Source: Shimia isoporae
GTDB lineage: Bacteria; Pseudomonadota; Alphaproteobacteria; Rhodobacterales; Rhodobacteraceae
Length of the DNA: 64,000 bases
Direction of reading: 5' to 3'
NCBI RefSeq assembly: GCF_004346865.1
Contig: NZ_SMGR01000001.1
Span: 496,001-560,000 of the forward strand
Shown: positions 8,577 to 17,423 of the stretch, piece after piece
How the letters are laid out: each line of letters begins with the position of its first letter
How positions within the stretch are numbered: the stretch's first letter is position 1
The notes under the pieces: generated by a model
The model's input: the letters and a program-made list of their open reading frames with translations, nothing else
The model's database searches: none
Told to the model about the DNA's origin: nothing
Position numbers and translations under genes: made by a program

Positions 8577-11021
8577 TCAGGGCTTGCGTCGTTTGGCGCG
8601 CAGCGTTGGATCGGCCTGGGTTGGGTCTTCGGGCCAAGGGTGTTTCGGATAGCGCCCGCGCATATCCTTGCGCACGTCGGCGTAGGAGCTGGCCCAGAAG
8701 CCGGGAATGTCCATCGTTGTTTGCACCGGTTTCTGACCAGGCGAAAGGAGCGTTACGCGCAACGGCGTGTTTCCGATTTTCGGATGCGTCGTCTGGCCGA
8801 ACAGCTCTTGCAGTCGGAGGGTGATCTCAGGCGTTTCGCCGGAGTAGTCGATTGGTATTTTGCGGTCGAGCGGCGTGGTGAAATGCGCTGGAGCGAGACG
8901 GTCCACGACCTGCATCTGGTTCCAGTCCAGCCGAGCCCGTAGGGCGTCGAGCAGATCGAATTTTTTCCAGTGTTCGGCAGTTTTGATGCCGGACAGATGC
9001 GGTAAAAGCCAGTCTTCGATTGTCTCTATGAGACCCTCGGGGGTCATGTCCGGCAGGTCGTGCCCAGCGGAGCGGATCAGTTCGACCCTTGCGACAAACC
9101 GTTGTGCGGCAGGCGGCAGAGCAATGCCGAGGTCGCGCACGCCGTCCAGCATGGCTTTGGCAATGACATCGTCGGGCGCGTCTTTCCAGATGCGGTCATC
9201 CAACGCCACGGCGCCGAGCATTTCCTGACGCCTGGCGATCACCCGGCGCTCCCGTTTGGACCATGTGCAGCTGTTGTGCCAAGCGATCTGGTCGACGAAC
9301 AGGTCCCGCAATTGGGCTTCGCTGATCTGGAGCGCCTGTCTGATGCGGGCTTCTCGAGGGTTGCCGTCTGTGTCAGTCACAACGATCAGGCGAGCATTGG
9401 CGAGCGGATCACTTTCATCAAGTATTGCGCCCTTGCCGCCGGAAAGAACAAAACGGGGGGTGTCTCCTTTGCGCCGCAGGCCAATACGGTCGGGATATGC
9501 CAATGCCGCTAGTTCCTCGGGCGACAGGGCATCCGCCGTTACGTCGCGGGTCGATTGACGCAAGCGTTTGGCCTCGTCACGGATCGTGGCAACGGCGTTG
9601 CGGTTGACGCCAAAGGGGCGACGATCAGTGAAGGCCTTGATGTCGGCCAGAGCTTCAAGGCGGAGCGACAGGTCAACAGGCGCGCCGCGGGAAAGCGGAT
9701 CGCGGGCCGAGAGCAGCGCGGCAACCGGCGCAGCTTGCGGTCCCGCAACGGCCATCATGTGGGCCAGTCTCGGGTGCAACGGCAAGGCCGCCAGAGCTTT
9801 GCCATGATCGGTTACGCGGCGTTCAGCATCAAGCGCGCCAAGCATTTGGAGGACGGCCTGAGCCTCCGAAAAGCTTCCGGAGTTGGGGGGAGTCAGGAAG
9901 GCAAGATCGTCCGGGGAAGCGCCCCAAACGGCAAGTTCCAGAGCCAGACCGGTGAGGTCGGCTGCTTCGATTTCGGCTGGTGGAAAGGGCAAGAGGCCGC
10001 CTTCCTCACCTTTGGTCCAGAGACGATAGCATCTCCCTTCGGCCACGCGGCCGGCTCGTCCCTGTCGCTGTGTTGCTTCTGCGCGGGTAACGCGTTCAGT
10101 CACGAGCCGCGACATGCCGGACCCCGGATCAAAGCGTGCCCGGCGTGCGCGGCCAGCGTCGACGACAACGCGGATGTCCTGAATGGTAAGCGAGGTTTCG
10201 GCGATAGAGGTGGCAAGCACGACCTTGCGGCCAGATTGAGCGGGGCGGATCGCGGCTTGTTGATCCTTGAAGGGCATGGCGCCGAACAGGGGGTGCACAG
10301 TGCAATCGGACGGCAGGCGCAAAGCGGACTGAGTGCGTCGGATTTCTCCTTCGCCCGGCAGGAAAACGAGCACGCCGCCACTTGTTTCGCCAACGGCCTG
10401 GTTGATCAACCGGGCTGTGGCCTCTTCGAGGCGATCTTTCTTGCCCAGCGGTTTGTCCAGCCAGCAGGTTTCGACGGCGAAAGCACGACCCTCGGAGGTG
10501 ATCACCGGCACATCGCCCATCAAGGCGGCAACCGGTTCGGCATCTAGTGTGGCGGACATGGCCAACAAGATCAGATCATCGCGCAGGGCCTCTGCGATTT
10601 CCAGACAAAGGGCGAGGCCCAGATCGGCGTTCAGGCTGCGTTCGTGGAATTCGTCGAAAATGACCGCGCCGATGCCTGTAAGCTCCGCGTCTGATTGGAT
10701 CATGCGGGTCAGAATACCCTCAGTGACGACTTCAATGCGGGTCGCCTTGCCAACTTTACTTTCACCGCGCACCCGATACCCGACTGTTTCGCCGGCCCTT
10801 TCACCGAGTGTTTGCGCCATGCGTTCCGCTGCTGCGCGGGCGGCAAGGCGGCGGGGTTCCAGCATCAGGATGCGACCGGAAGTCAGGCCGGCCTGGAGCA
10901 TTGCCAGAGGTACGACAGTTGTTTTACCCGCGCCTGGGGGAGCCTGAAGCACGGCGCGGTTGTTTGCGCGCAACGCGGCGAGCAGCGGTTCCAGAGCGTC
11001 ATGTATCGGCAGGGTCGTCAT
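8577..11021 (-). CDS. hrpB: ATP-dependent RNA helicase HrpB
   Basis: This is a DEAH-type helicase of 814 residues, the usual HrpB length. Motif I is APPGAGKTT (about residues 27-35), motif II is DEFH at 123-126, motif III is SAT, and motif VI is QRQGRAGR. The C-terminus has the HrpB-specific domain ending in PGFWASSYADVRKDMRGRYP followed by a basic tail. Its cellular role is not settled; related proteins remodel RNA. The DUF3108 gene lies 39 bases upstream on the same strand and may share a transcript. Confidence 0.95.
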   Translation of the reverse strand: MTTLPIHDALEPLLAALRANNRAVLQAPPGAGKTTVVPLAMLQAGLTSGRILMLEPRRLAARAAAERMAQTLGERAGETVGYRVRGESKVGKATRIEVVTEGILTRMIQSDAELTGIGAVIFDEFHERSLNADLGLALCLEIAEALRDDLILLAMSATLDAEPVAALMGDVPVITSEGRAFAVETCWLDKPLGKKDRLEEATARLINQAVGETSGGVLVFLPGEGEIRRTQSALRLPSDCTVHPLFGAMPFKDQQAAIRPAQSGRKVVLATSIAETSLTIQDIRVVVDAGRARRARFDPGSGMSRLVTERVTRAEATQRQGRAGRVAEGRCYRLWTKGEEGGLLPFPPAEIEAADLTGLALELAVWGASPDDLAFLTPPNSGSFSEAQAVLQMLGALDAERRVTDHGKALAALPLHPRLAHMMAVAGPQAAPVAALLSARDPLSRGAPVDLSLRLEALADIKAFTDRRPFGVNRNAVATIRDEAKRLRQSTRDVTADALSPEELAALAYPDRIGLRRKGDTPRFVLSGGKGAILDESDPLANARLIVVTDTDGNPREARIRQALQISEAQLRDLFVDQIAWHNSCTWSKRERRVIARRQEMLGAVALDDRIWKDAPDDVIAKAMLDGVRDLGIALPPAAQRFVARVELIRSAGHDLPDMTPEGLIETIEDWLLPHLSGIKTAEHWKKFDLLDALRARLDWNQMQVVDRLAPAHFTTPLDRKIPIDYSGETPEITLRLQELFGQTTHPKIGNTPLRVTLLSPGQKPVQTTMDIPGFWASSYADVRKDMRGRYPKHPWPEDPTQADPTLRAKRRKP

Positions 11022-11060
11022 AGGGGACTTATCGAGCAGGGCGTGCGTGACGTCCAGAGC

Positions 11061-11768
11061 TTAGTCCTGACGCAGCAACCTGGCCTTGCCATGGCGCGAT
11101 GTAAGCGCGATTTCCGTTGCGCGCCACCTGTCGCCGGTAAAGGTGTAGGTGATTGCCAACGGGGATGTTTTAAGTTCGGCGAGTTCTTCCGCCGAGTAGC
11201 CGCCGATGCGGTCGTAAGTTCCCGAACAGGTTGTCATATTGCCGTTGGTGTTGCGGGTTTTGAGCGTAATGCGCACAAGGCGGGTGCCGTCAAACTGGGT
11301 CTGGTCGATGTTGCACAGCGTGGCGGCTGTCTGGTCTCGCACCGTGAGCCACATCATTGTCATCGGGTCTATTGCGCCTTGTTTTGCTGTGTTGGAGATG
11401 GGCGTCTCTGGAGACTGCTCGCCTGCAATTTTTGTTGGCAGACCGTCAGTAAACCCGAGCTTGGTTTCGGAAATGCGGCGGCCGGTGTCGATGAAGCCGG
11501 TGTAGGCCAGTGGCAGGAGGCGGCTTTGCTGCACGCGGCCGTTGGATGCCACGGAAAAGCGAATGCGCTTGAGTACGCCGGCAAGACCCGTGGTCTGAAA
11601 AGACCCGTCGCCCCTGTATGTTGCTTGCGACTGAACCGTTTTGACTTGGAGTTCGCCTATCTTTACGCCGAAAGCGCGTACGGACCAAAGCTGGCTCTCT
11701 GCGGCGGCTGTGAAAGACGGGACTAGAAGCGCGATGCCAAGTGCGACGGCGCGACCAAGGTGTCGCAT
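11061..11768 (-). CDS. DUF3108 domain-containing secreted protein
   Basis: The 235-residue protein begins with a signal peptide (MRHLGRAVALGIALLVPSF, then AAAES) and is predicted to be periplasmic. The body matches DUF3108 in layout: a beta-rich start around VRAFGVKIGELQVK, a central FIDTGRRISETKL segment, and a conserved cysteine near GNMTTCSGTYDRIGGY. Function is unknown. The frame is open to 11810, but the ATG ending at 11768 gives a proper signal peptide. It is divergent from meaB and may be transcribed together with hrpB. Confidence 0.8.
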   Translation of the reverse strand: MRHLGRAVALGIALLVPSFTAAAESQLWSVRAFGVKIGELQVKTVQSQATYRGDGSFQTTGLAGVLKRIRFSVASNGRVQQSRLLPLAYTGFIDTGRRISETKLGFTDGLPTKIAGEQSPETPISNTAKQGAIDPMTMMWLTVRDQTAATLCNIDQTQFDGTRLVRITLKTRNTNGNMTTCSGTYDRIGGYSAEELAELKTSPLAITYTFTGDRWRATEIALTSRHGKARLLRQD

Positions 11769-11841
11769 TTGTAGGCGGCGGGGTAGACAAGAGCGGATTC
11801 TGCGGGGCATGAACGGGTCTCAGAAGAACACAGGTGACGGC

Positions 11842-12831
11842 ATGGACATCGCAGACTTGCGTGACAGGATATTGAACCAAGAGCGTCGTGCTCTGGCAAG
11901 GGCGATCACCTTGGTCGAAAGCGCGCGTGAAGATCACAGGGCGCAGGCAGCTGAATTGCTGGATGCTTTGCGTGGGGCTGGCAAGCAGGCGTTGCGGATC
12001 GGCCTGTCGGGAACCCCCGGCGTGGGCAAGTCCACCTTTATCGAGAGCTTTGGCATGATGCTGACGGCGCAGGGATTGCGCGTTGCGGTTCTGGCTGTTG
12101 ATCCGAGTTCCGCGCGCTCTGGCGGTTCGATTCTGGGGGATAAGACACGGATGGAACGGCTGAGCCGTGACAAAAACGCCTTTATCCGTCCGTCACCAAG
12201 CCAGACGCACCTTGGGGGCGTCGCGCGACGTACACGAGAGGCGGTCGCGCTGTGTGAGGCTGCCGGCTTTGACGTGGTGCTGATCGAGACGGTCGGGGTC
12301 GGGCAATCCGAAACGGTTGTGGCGGAGATGTCCGATCTGTTTCTTCTCCTGTTGGCGCCAGCAGGTGGTGACGAACTTCAGGGCGTGAAGCGCGGCATCA
12401 TGGAGATGGCCGATATTATTCTCGTGAATAAGGCGGATGGAGATCTCAAATCCACAGCAATCCGGACCTGTGCGGACTATTCGGGGGCTTTGCGGTTGTT
12501 GCGAAAGCGCCCGCAGGATCCGGAGGGATTTCCCAAAGCCATGACGGTGTCCGCCCTCGAAGAAAACGGGTTGTCTCAGGCCTGGGAGGAAATGGTCACG
12601 CTGACCGACTGGCGCAAAGACAATGGGCACTGGGCCGGACGGCGAGTGCAACAGGCGCAGTACTGGTTCCATGAAGAATTGCGACAGGCGCTGTTGGCTC
12701 GGCTAGAGACAAAGGACGCTCGCGACGTCGTCGAGGCTCTAGGTGCTGACGTAGCGGCGGGCGAGATTGCTCCCTCCGCTGCCGCAGAAAAAGCCCTCAT
12801 GACCTTGGGGATTGCCAGCACAAAGGCGTAA
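11842..12831 (+). CDS. meaB: Methylmalonyl-CoA mutase-associated GTPase MeaB (ArgK family)
   Basis: The family is a G3E-type GTPase that protects and reloads B12-dependent methylmalonyl-CoA mutase. Walker A is GTPGVGKST at about residues 57-65, followed by VDPSSARSGGSILGDKTRM, the ETVGVGQSE switch region and the base-recognition VNKADG. The length of 329 residues fits. I start at the ATG at 11842 (AGGTGACGG upstream); an ATG at 11809 would add eleven residues, and the open frame to 11641 only shadows the DUF3108 gene. The mutase itself is not in the window. It converges on the Sua5-type gene. Confidence 0.92.
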   Translation: MDIADLRDRILNQERRALARAITLVESAREDHRAQAAELLDALRGAGKQALRIGLSGTPGVGKSTFIESFGMMLTAQGLRVAVLAVDPSSARSGGSILGDKTRMERLSRDKNAFIRPSPSQTHLGGVARRTREAVALCEAAGFDVVLIETVGVGQSETVVAEMSDLFLLLLAPAGGDELQGVKRGIMEMADIILVNKADGDLKSTAIRTCADYSGALRLLRKRPQDPEGFPKAMTVSALEENGLSQAWEEMVTLTDWRKDNGHWAGRRVQQAQYWFHEELRQALLARLETKDARDVVEALGADVAAGEIAPSAAAEKALMTLGIASTKA

Positions 12832-12842
12832 AGCCTGACGGA

Positions 12843-13823
12843 TCAGTGACGTGGGGCCGCTGCCCTGCGGAGGCGGTCATTGATCGCCCGGCCCAGACCG
12901 ACTTCGGGTATCGGGGATACCGCGATCGGAGCGTCGCCGGACTTGTCCAGCGCGTGAAGGTGATGAAACAGATTTGCTGCAGCTTCTGTCAGGTCACCAG
13001 CGGGGCTGAGATTGAGAGTGGCATTTTCAACGGCTCCGAAGCCGAGAAGGCGCTCGCCCTTTGAAATGCGGGTGGCGTTCAGCCGCACAGAGGCGCCGGG
13101 CGCGTAGTGTGACAGCATCTGCCCCGGAGCAGAGAGGGGGTCGCCGTCCTGATAGTGCGAAAGCCCGGTGCCCAGCGCGGCTTCGAGAGCCTCTTGAGGC
13201 AGCCCGCCCGGACGCAGGAGTTTCGGGGTATCTGATAGCCCGAGTATCGTGCTTTCCACACCCACGTCACAAGGTCCGCCGTCGACCACTGCTTCAATCC
13301 TGCCCGCGAGCCCGGCAATTACGTGACCAGCTTCTGTCGGGCTGATACGGCCCGACGGATTGGCTGACGGCGCGGCCACGGGGCCGTCAAATTCTGCCAG
13401 CAATGCGCGGGCCACGGGATGCGCCGGCACGCGGATTGCAAGCGTCGGTAAATCCGCTGTGACAAGAGGCGACAGACCGCTGTCAGGGCGTAGGGGCAGC
13501 ACCAATGTCAGCGGGCCAGGCCAGAAAGCAGACGCGATCCGGTCGGCACCGTCGTCCCAAATGACGTAGCGTTTTGCTGTCGCAGCATCCGGCACGTGGA
13601 CGATCAATGGATTGAACCGCGGGCGGCCCTTGGCTTCGAAAATGCGGGCAACGGCGAAGTCATTGCGGGCGTCTGCGCCAAGCCCGTATACGGTTTCGGT
13701 CGGAAATGCGACCAGTCCACCCGCCCCCAGAATAGAGGCAGCATGCGCATATCCGACGCTATCTGGCGTGAGCGTTTGCGTTTCCAACGGGCAGGCTCCT
13801 GTGACGCTGCGTTCTTCTATCAT
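12843..13823 (-). CDS. tsaC: L-threonylcarbamoyladenylate synthase (Sua5/YrdC family)
   Basis: The enzyme makes threonylcarbamoyl-AMP from threonine, bicarbonate and ATP for the t6A37 modification of ANN-decoding tRNAs. The N-terminal YrdC domain shows FPTETVYGLGADA and the EAKGRPRFNPLIVHV segment (KxR...N). A C-terminal Sua5 extension follows, giving 326 residues, the long Sua5 form rather than the short TsaC. The ATG at 13823 is the only one near; a TTG about 13 codons in, with AGGAG upstream, is an alternative start. It is divergent from the acyl-CoA dehydrogenase. Confidence 0.92.
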   Translation of the reverse strand: MIEERSVTGACPLETQTLTPDSVGYAHAASILGAGGLVAFPTETVYGLGADARNDFAVARIFEAKGRPRFNPLIVHVPDAATAKRYVIWDDGADRIASAFWPGPLTLVLPLRPDSGLSPLVTADLPTLAIRVPAHPVARALLAEFDGPVAAPSANPSGRISPTEAGHVIAGLAGRIEAVVDGGPCDVGVESTILGLSDTPKLLRPGGLPQEALEAALGTGLSHYQDGDPLSAPGQMLSHYAPGASVRLNATRISKGERLLGFGAVENATLNLSPAGDLTEAAANLFHHLHALDKSGDAPIAVSPIPEVGLGRAINDRLRRAAAPRH

Positions 13824-13904
13824 AGGGCTCTTTCGCCCCTTACCGTAAAGCGAAATGCTGCATACAAGCCGCAGCAGTTAATGCCAAGCCTGCCGGAGAA
13901 TTTC

Positions 13905-15626
13905 ATGCCGTTTCGCGCCCCAGTGACCGATTTTCAGTTTCTCTTCGACCACGTCGTAGACTTTGCAAACGTAACCGCCACCGAGCGGTTTGCGGATGCG
14001 GACAAAGACACCACCGATGCTATCCTGCTGGAAGCAGGCAAGATGGTCGAGGAGGTTATGGCACCGCTTAACCGCGGCAGTGATCTCGAGGGTGCGGTTC
14101 TGGAAAACGGTAAGGTGCGTACGTCTCCCGGTTTTGCAGAGGCTTACAAACAGATTGCAGAAGGGGGCTGGATTTCTACCAGCGCCGACCCCGAATACGG
14201 CGGAATGGGACTTCCTCATTCCATTACGACTGCAGTCAACGAAATGATGGCATCCGGTTGTCTGTCTTTGCAGTTGAACCCTTTGATGACGCAGGGGCAG
14301 ATCGAGGCGCTTGAGCATCACGCATCGGACGAGATCAAAGACCTTTACCTGCCGAAGCTTATTTCCGGTGAGTGGGCCGGCACGATGAACCTGACGGAGC
14401 CTGCAGCCGGTTCCGATGTCGGTGCATTGAAATCCAAGGCGGTACCGAATGGGGATGGCAGCTTTGCGATCTCCGGTCAGAAAATCTATATCAGCTGGGG
14501 CGACAACGACTTTACCGAAAATGTCTGCCACCTTGTTCTCGCCCGTTTGCCGGATGGGGCAGCGGGAACCAAAGGTATCAGCCTTTTCATGGTGCCCAAG
14601 TTCATTCCGGATGAGAACGGTAAGCCGGGTGTGGCCAATACGCTGGGGGTTGTCAGCCTTGAGCACAAGCTTGGCCTGCACGGGTCTCCAACAGCGGTCA
14701 TGCAGTATGACAACGCCAAAGGCTGGCTTGTCGGTCAAGAACATGATGGCATGAAGTGCATGTTCACAATGATGAACAACGCACGTCTTGGCGTCGGTGG
14801 TCAGGGCATCGGTATCGCGGAGAGTGCATATCAGCACGCATTGCACTATGCGCTGGAGCGCAAACAGGGCCGCACGCCCGTCGGAGACGGTACCGGTACA
14901 ATTCTGGATCACGCTGACGTGCGTCGGATGCTGACAAGCATGAAGGCTGATATTTTCGCAGCCAGGGCAATTGAAATGGCCTGCGCTGTCGCGATCGACA
15001 TGAACACAGCAACCGGTGACAAGGACTGGAAAGCCCGTGCGGCCTTCCTGACGCCCATCGCCAAGAGTTTTGGCACAGAAGTCGGCATCGATGTGGCGCA
15101 ACAGGGTGTGCAGGTTCATGGCGGCATGGGCTTTATCGAAGAAACCGGCGCGGCCCAGTTCAGCCGCGATGTGCGCGTGACTGCGATCTACGAAGGCACC
15201 AACGGCATTCAGGCTATGGACCTCGTCGGTCGGAAACTGATGGACGGTGGCGACGCGGCTTATGCACTGCTTGACGAGATCGAGGATTGCGCTGAGAAAG
15301 TGCGGGAGAGCATGTCTGAGCTGGCTGAGCCACTTTGGCAGGCCACAGAGACTTTGCGCGAAGCAACCGAATGGATGGTTGCCCAAAGTGACATGAACGA
15401 GCGCTTTGCCGGTTCTGTACCTTTCCTGATGGGTTTCGCCCGTGTGCTTGGCGGATACTTCCACCTCAAGGCGGCAATCGCCGAAGGAGGCGAAGGCGCG
15501 CGCAGCAAGCTGGCAGCGTTTTATATCAAGCGCTTGTTGCCGGAACACTCTGGACTTCTGGAGCACGCTATGCAGGGTGCGGCAGGCGTTTATGCACTGA
15601 GCGCGGAAGAATTGGGAGCCGCTTGA
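13905..15626 (+). CDS. Acyl-CoA dehydrogenase, long form with C-terminal extension (DmdC-like)
   Basis: This flavoenzyme of 573 residues oxidises an acyl-CoA to the enoyl-CoA and passes electrons to ETF. The central domain has MNLTEPAAGSDVGALKSKA for flavin/substrate contact. The C-terminal domain has QVHGGMGFIEETGAAQFSRD and VTAIYEGTNGIQAMDL, where the glutamate in YEGTNG is the usual catalytic base position. Its length and the extra C-terminal domain place it with DmdC-type 3-methylmercaptopropionyl-CoA dehydrogenases and phenylacyl-type enzymes, but sequence reading alone does not fix the substrate. I start at the ATG at 13905 (GGAG six bases upstream); an ATG at 13881 is possible. The MBL gene follows with a TGATG overlap. 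Confidence 0.88.
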   Translation: MPFRAPVTDFQFLFDHVVDFANVTATERFADADKDTTDAILLEAGKMVEEVMAPLNRGSDLEGAVLENGKVRTSPGFAEAYKQIAEGGWISTSADPEYGGMGLPHSITTAVNEMMASGCLSLQLNPLMTQGQIEALEHHASDEIKDLYLPKLISGEWAGTMNLTEPAAGSDVGALKSKAVPNGDGSFAISGQKIYISWGDNDFTENVCHLVLARLPDGAAGTKGISLFMVPKFIPDENGKPGVANTLGVVSLEHKLGLHGSPTAVMQYDNAKGWLVGQEHDGMKCMFTMMNNARLGVGGQGIGIAESAYQHALHYALERKQGRTPVGDGTGTILDHADVRRMLTSMKADIFAARAIEMACAVAIDMNTATGDKDWKARAAFLTPIAKSFGTEVGIDVAQQGVQVHGGMGFIEETGAAQFSRDVRVTAIYEGTNGIQAMDLVGRKLMDGGDAAYALLDEIEDCAEKVRESMSELAEPLWQATETLREATEWMVAQSDMNERFAGSVPFLMGFARVLGGYFHLKAAIAEGGEGARSKLAAFYIKRLLPEHSGLLEHAMQGAAGVYALSAEELGAA

Positions 15627-16672
15627 TGAGCGACGGATCGGCAGCAGGAATACGATATCCTTGGGAAACTCCTCCCGCAGTGGGCGAGGCCATCGAAGTG
15701 GCCGATGGGGTTTTGTGGATGCGGTTGCCGCTGCCGATGGCGCTGGATCATGTGAACATCTACGCCCTTGACGAGGGCGATCACTGGACCATTGTCGATA
15801 CGGGCTTTGACAGCAAAAAAGGTCGTGCCATCTGGGGCGACCTTCTGGCCGGCCCATTGCAAGGTAAACCTGTGGGTCGCGTGGTTGTCACCCATCACCA
15901 TCCGGATCACGTTGGGCTGGCTGGCTGGTTCCAGACTGAACACGGCGCGAGCCTGTGGACAACGCGCACTGCATGGCTATTTGCGCGCATGCTGCAATTG
16001 GACGAGCAGGCGGTTCCACGTCAGGAAACGCTCGACTTTTATCGCAGTTGCGGCATGGACGAAGCGATCTTTCAGGAACGCGCAAACGAGCGGCCGTTCA
16101 ACTTTGCGGACGTGGTTGCGCCGATGCCTTTGGGTTTCAAGCGCATCAAGCAGGGCGATGTGATCGAGATGGGCGGACGCGTATGGGACGTGCACATCGG
16201 AAACGGGCACGCGCCCGAGCATGCGACTTTCTGGAGCCGCTCGGACAATCTGGTGCTTTCCGGAGACCAAATACTGCCGTCGATCAGTTCCAACATCGGG
16301 GTCTATGCCACAGAGCCGGAAGCGGATCCCGTGGCGGATTGGCTGGAAGCTTGCGAGCGTTTATCGTTGTTGGCGCGGGATGATCAGCTGATCCTCGGTG
16401 GGCACAAGTTGCCATTTACAGGCGCCCCGACGCGGATGCGGCAGTTGATCGAAAACCATCATGGGGCGCTGAACCGGCTGCGCGAACATCTGGACGTTCC
16501 CAAAACTGCCGCCGAGTGTTTTCTTCCACTGTTCAAGCGAAATATCGAAGGCGGGGCGTACGGGCTCGCGCTTGTGGAAGCGCTTGCACACCTCAATCAC
16601 CTTTATCATGTTGGCAGTGCAAGGCGCACGGTTCGGGATGATGGCGCCTATCTTTGGCAAAGCATCGACTGA
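15626..16672 (+). CDS. MBL-fold metallo-hydrolase
   Basis: The protein of 348 residues has the metallo-beta-lactamase signature VVTHHHPDHVGLAGW that binds two metal ions, followed by NGHAPEH and LILGGHKLPF histidine sites. A C-terminal helical domain typical of the LACTB2-like group follows. Such proteins hydrolyse thioesters, lactones or phosphodiesters. It starts at the ATG overlapping the acyl-CoA dehydrogenase stop (TGATG), with GGGAG upstream, so translation is coupled. A role on a CoA thioester made by the upstream enzyme is an inference from this pairing. Confidence 0.85.
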   Translation: MSDGSAAGIRYPWETPPAVGEAIEVADGVLWMRLPLPMALDHVNIYALDEGDHWTIVDTGFDSKKGRAIWGDLLAGPLQGKPVGRVVVTHHHPDHVGLAGWFQTEHGASLWTTRTAWLFARMLQLDEQAVPRQETLDFYRSCGMDEAIFQERANERPFNFADVVAPMPLGFKRIKQGDVIEMGGRVWDVHIGNGHAPEHATFWSRSDNLVLSGDQILPSISSNIGVYATEPEADPVADWLEACERLSLLARDDQLILGGHKLPFTGAPTRMRQLIENHHGALNRLREHLDVPKTAAECFLPLFKRNIEGGAYGLALVEALAHLNHLYHVGSARRTVRDDGAYLWQSID

Positions 16673-16683
16673 AAAGGCACATC

Positions 16684-17133
16684 ATGACCCAAGACATCAA
16701 GACCACCGCCGAGGCAGAAGAAGCGGCGGCGTTGCCGCGTCTGTACGAGGTGCATGCCGATCCCGATGCGGCGCAGGTGGAGGTGCCGGAGGGTGTGACC
16801 AAAAAACCTGTCGCCCAGAAAAGTCCCGCGGAGTGGGCATATGAGCGGCTGGTGATGTACATCCAGAACTTCGAGAAACAACTCGACAGTGACCATGAGA
16901 TTGCAATGGGCTTTACCGGCGGGGAGGCCGGTGTTCTCCGGATTGAGGGGATGGGATATTTTGATCCCGACATCGTGACGTTTTACGGCAGTGACAGCAA
17001 CGGTATCAAAACCCAGTTGGTGCAGCACGTGAGCCAGCTCAACGTAATGCTGCGGGCGTTGCCCAAACCGGTGGAGCAGACCGAAGCCTCGCGGATTGGC
17101 TTCCGGCTGGCGGATGATCTGACGAAATCATGA
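16684..17133 (+). CDS. DUF6173 family protein
   Basis: The 149-residue soluble protein has a low-complexity acidic/Ala N-terminus, then a conserved core from SPAEWAYERLVMYIQNFEKQ through HEIAMGFTGGEAGVLRIEGMGYFDPDIVTFYG to a C-terminal QLVQHVSQLNVMLRALP helix. This matches my memory of DUF6173; no function is known. I choose the ATG at 16684 (AAAGG upstream); the frame is open ten codons further up. It follows the MBL gene after 11 bases and is probably the last gene of that transcript. Confidence 0.8.
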   Translation: MTQDIKTTAEAEEAAALPRLYEVHADPDAAQVEVPEGVTKKPVAQKSPAEWAYERLVMYIQNFEKQLDSDHEIAMGFTGGEAGVLRIEGMGYFDPDIVTFYGSDSNGIKTQLVQHVSQLNVMLRALPKPVEQTEASRIGFRLADDLTKS

Positions 17134-17233
17134 ACCCTGTGCGCCATTGTCGTGGTGACAGGGCAGGATGAATCGGGTATCCAGCCGGAAATGGAAGGAT
17201 CAGGTCGTTGCGATCTGAGGGAATGACAGTTCG

Positions 17234-17251
17234 GCTAAGTCCGGACTTAGC
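17234..17251. promoter_or_regulatory. 18-bp perfect palindrome before the COX IV gene
   Basis: GCTAAGTCCGGACTTAGC is a perfect dyad ending 20 bases before the start codon at 17272 and just ahead of its ribosome-binding site. It could be an operator or, as RNA, a seven-pair stem with a CCGG loop in the leader. No regulator can be named. Confidence 0.45.
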
Positions 17252-17271
17252 GAACAAGAGGGAACGCGACT

Positions 17272-17406
17272 ATGGCGGAACATGAACACGGATCCATGGA
17301 CATCAAAGTTCAGGAAAAGACCTTTGAAGGCTTCATCAAATGGTCGATCTACGTGGCGGCAGCCTCCATCGGTGTGCTGATATTCCTCGCGATCTTCAAC
17401 AGCTGA
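17272..17406 (+). CDS. aa3-type cytochrome c oxidase subunit IV
   Basis: The 44-residue product begins MAEHEHGSMDIKVQEKTFEG and has a single membrane helix near its end (WSIYVAAASIGVLIFLAIF). This is the typical tiny subunit IV of the Paracoccus/Rhodobacter aa3 oxidase, which sits in the inner membrane beside subunits I and III; its absence causes little loss of activity in Paracoccus. AAGAGGG precedes the ATG. The other cox genes are not nearby, which is usual for this subunit. A perfect palindrome lies in the leader. The lipoprotein gene starts 17 bases after the stop. Confidence 0.92.
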   Translation: MAEHEHGSMDIKVQEKTFEGFIKWSIYVAAASIGVLIFLAIFNS

Positions 17407-17423
17407 TCGCAGGACCAAGTGTC

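Noticed and set aside
13878..15857. 659-residue minus-strand frame
   Set aside because: It is fully antisense to the acyl-CoA dehydrogenase and has no family match.
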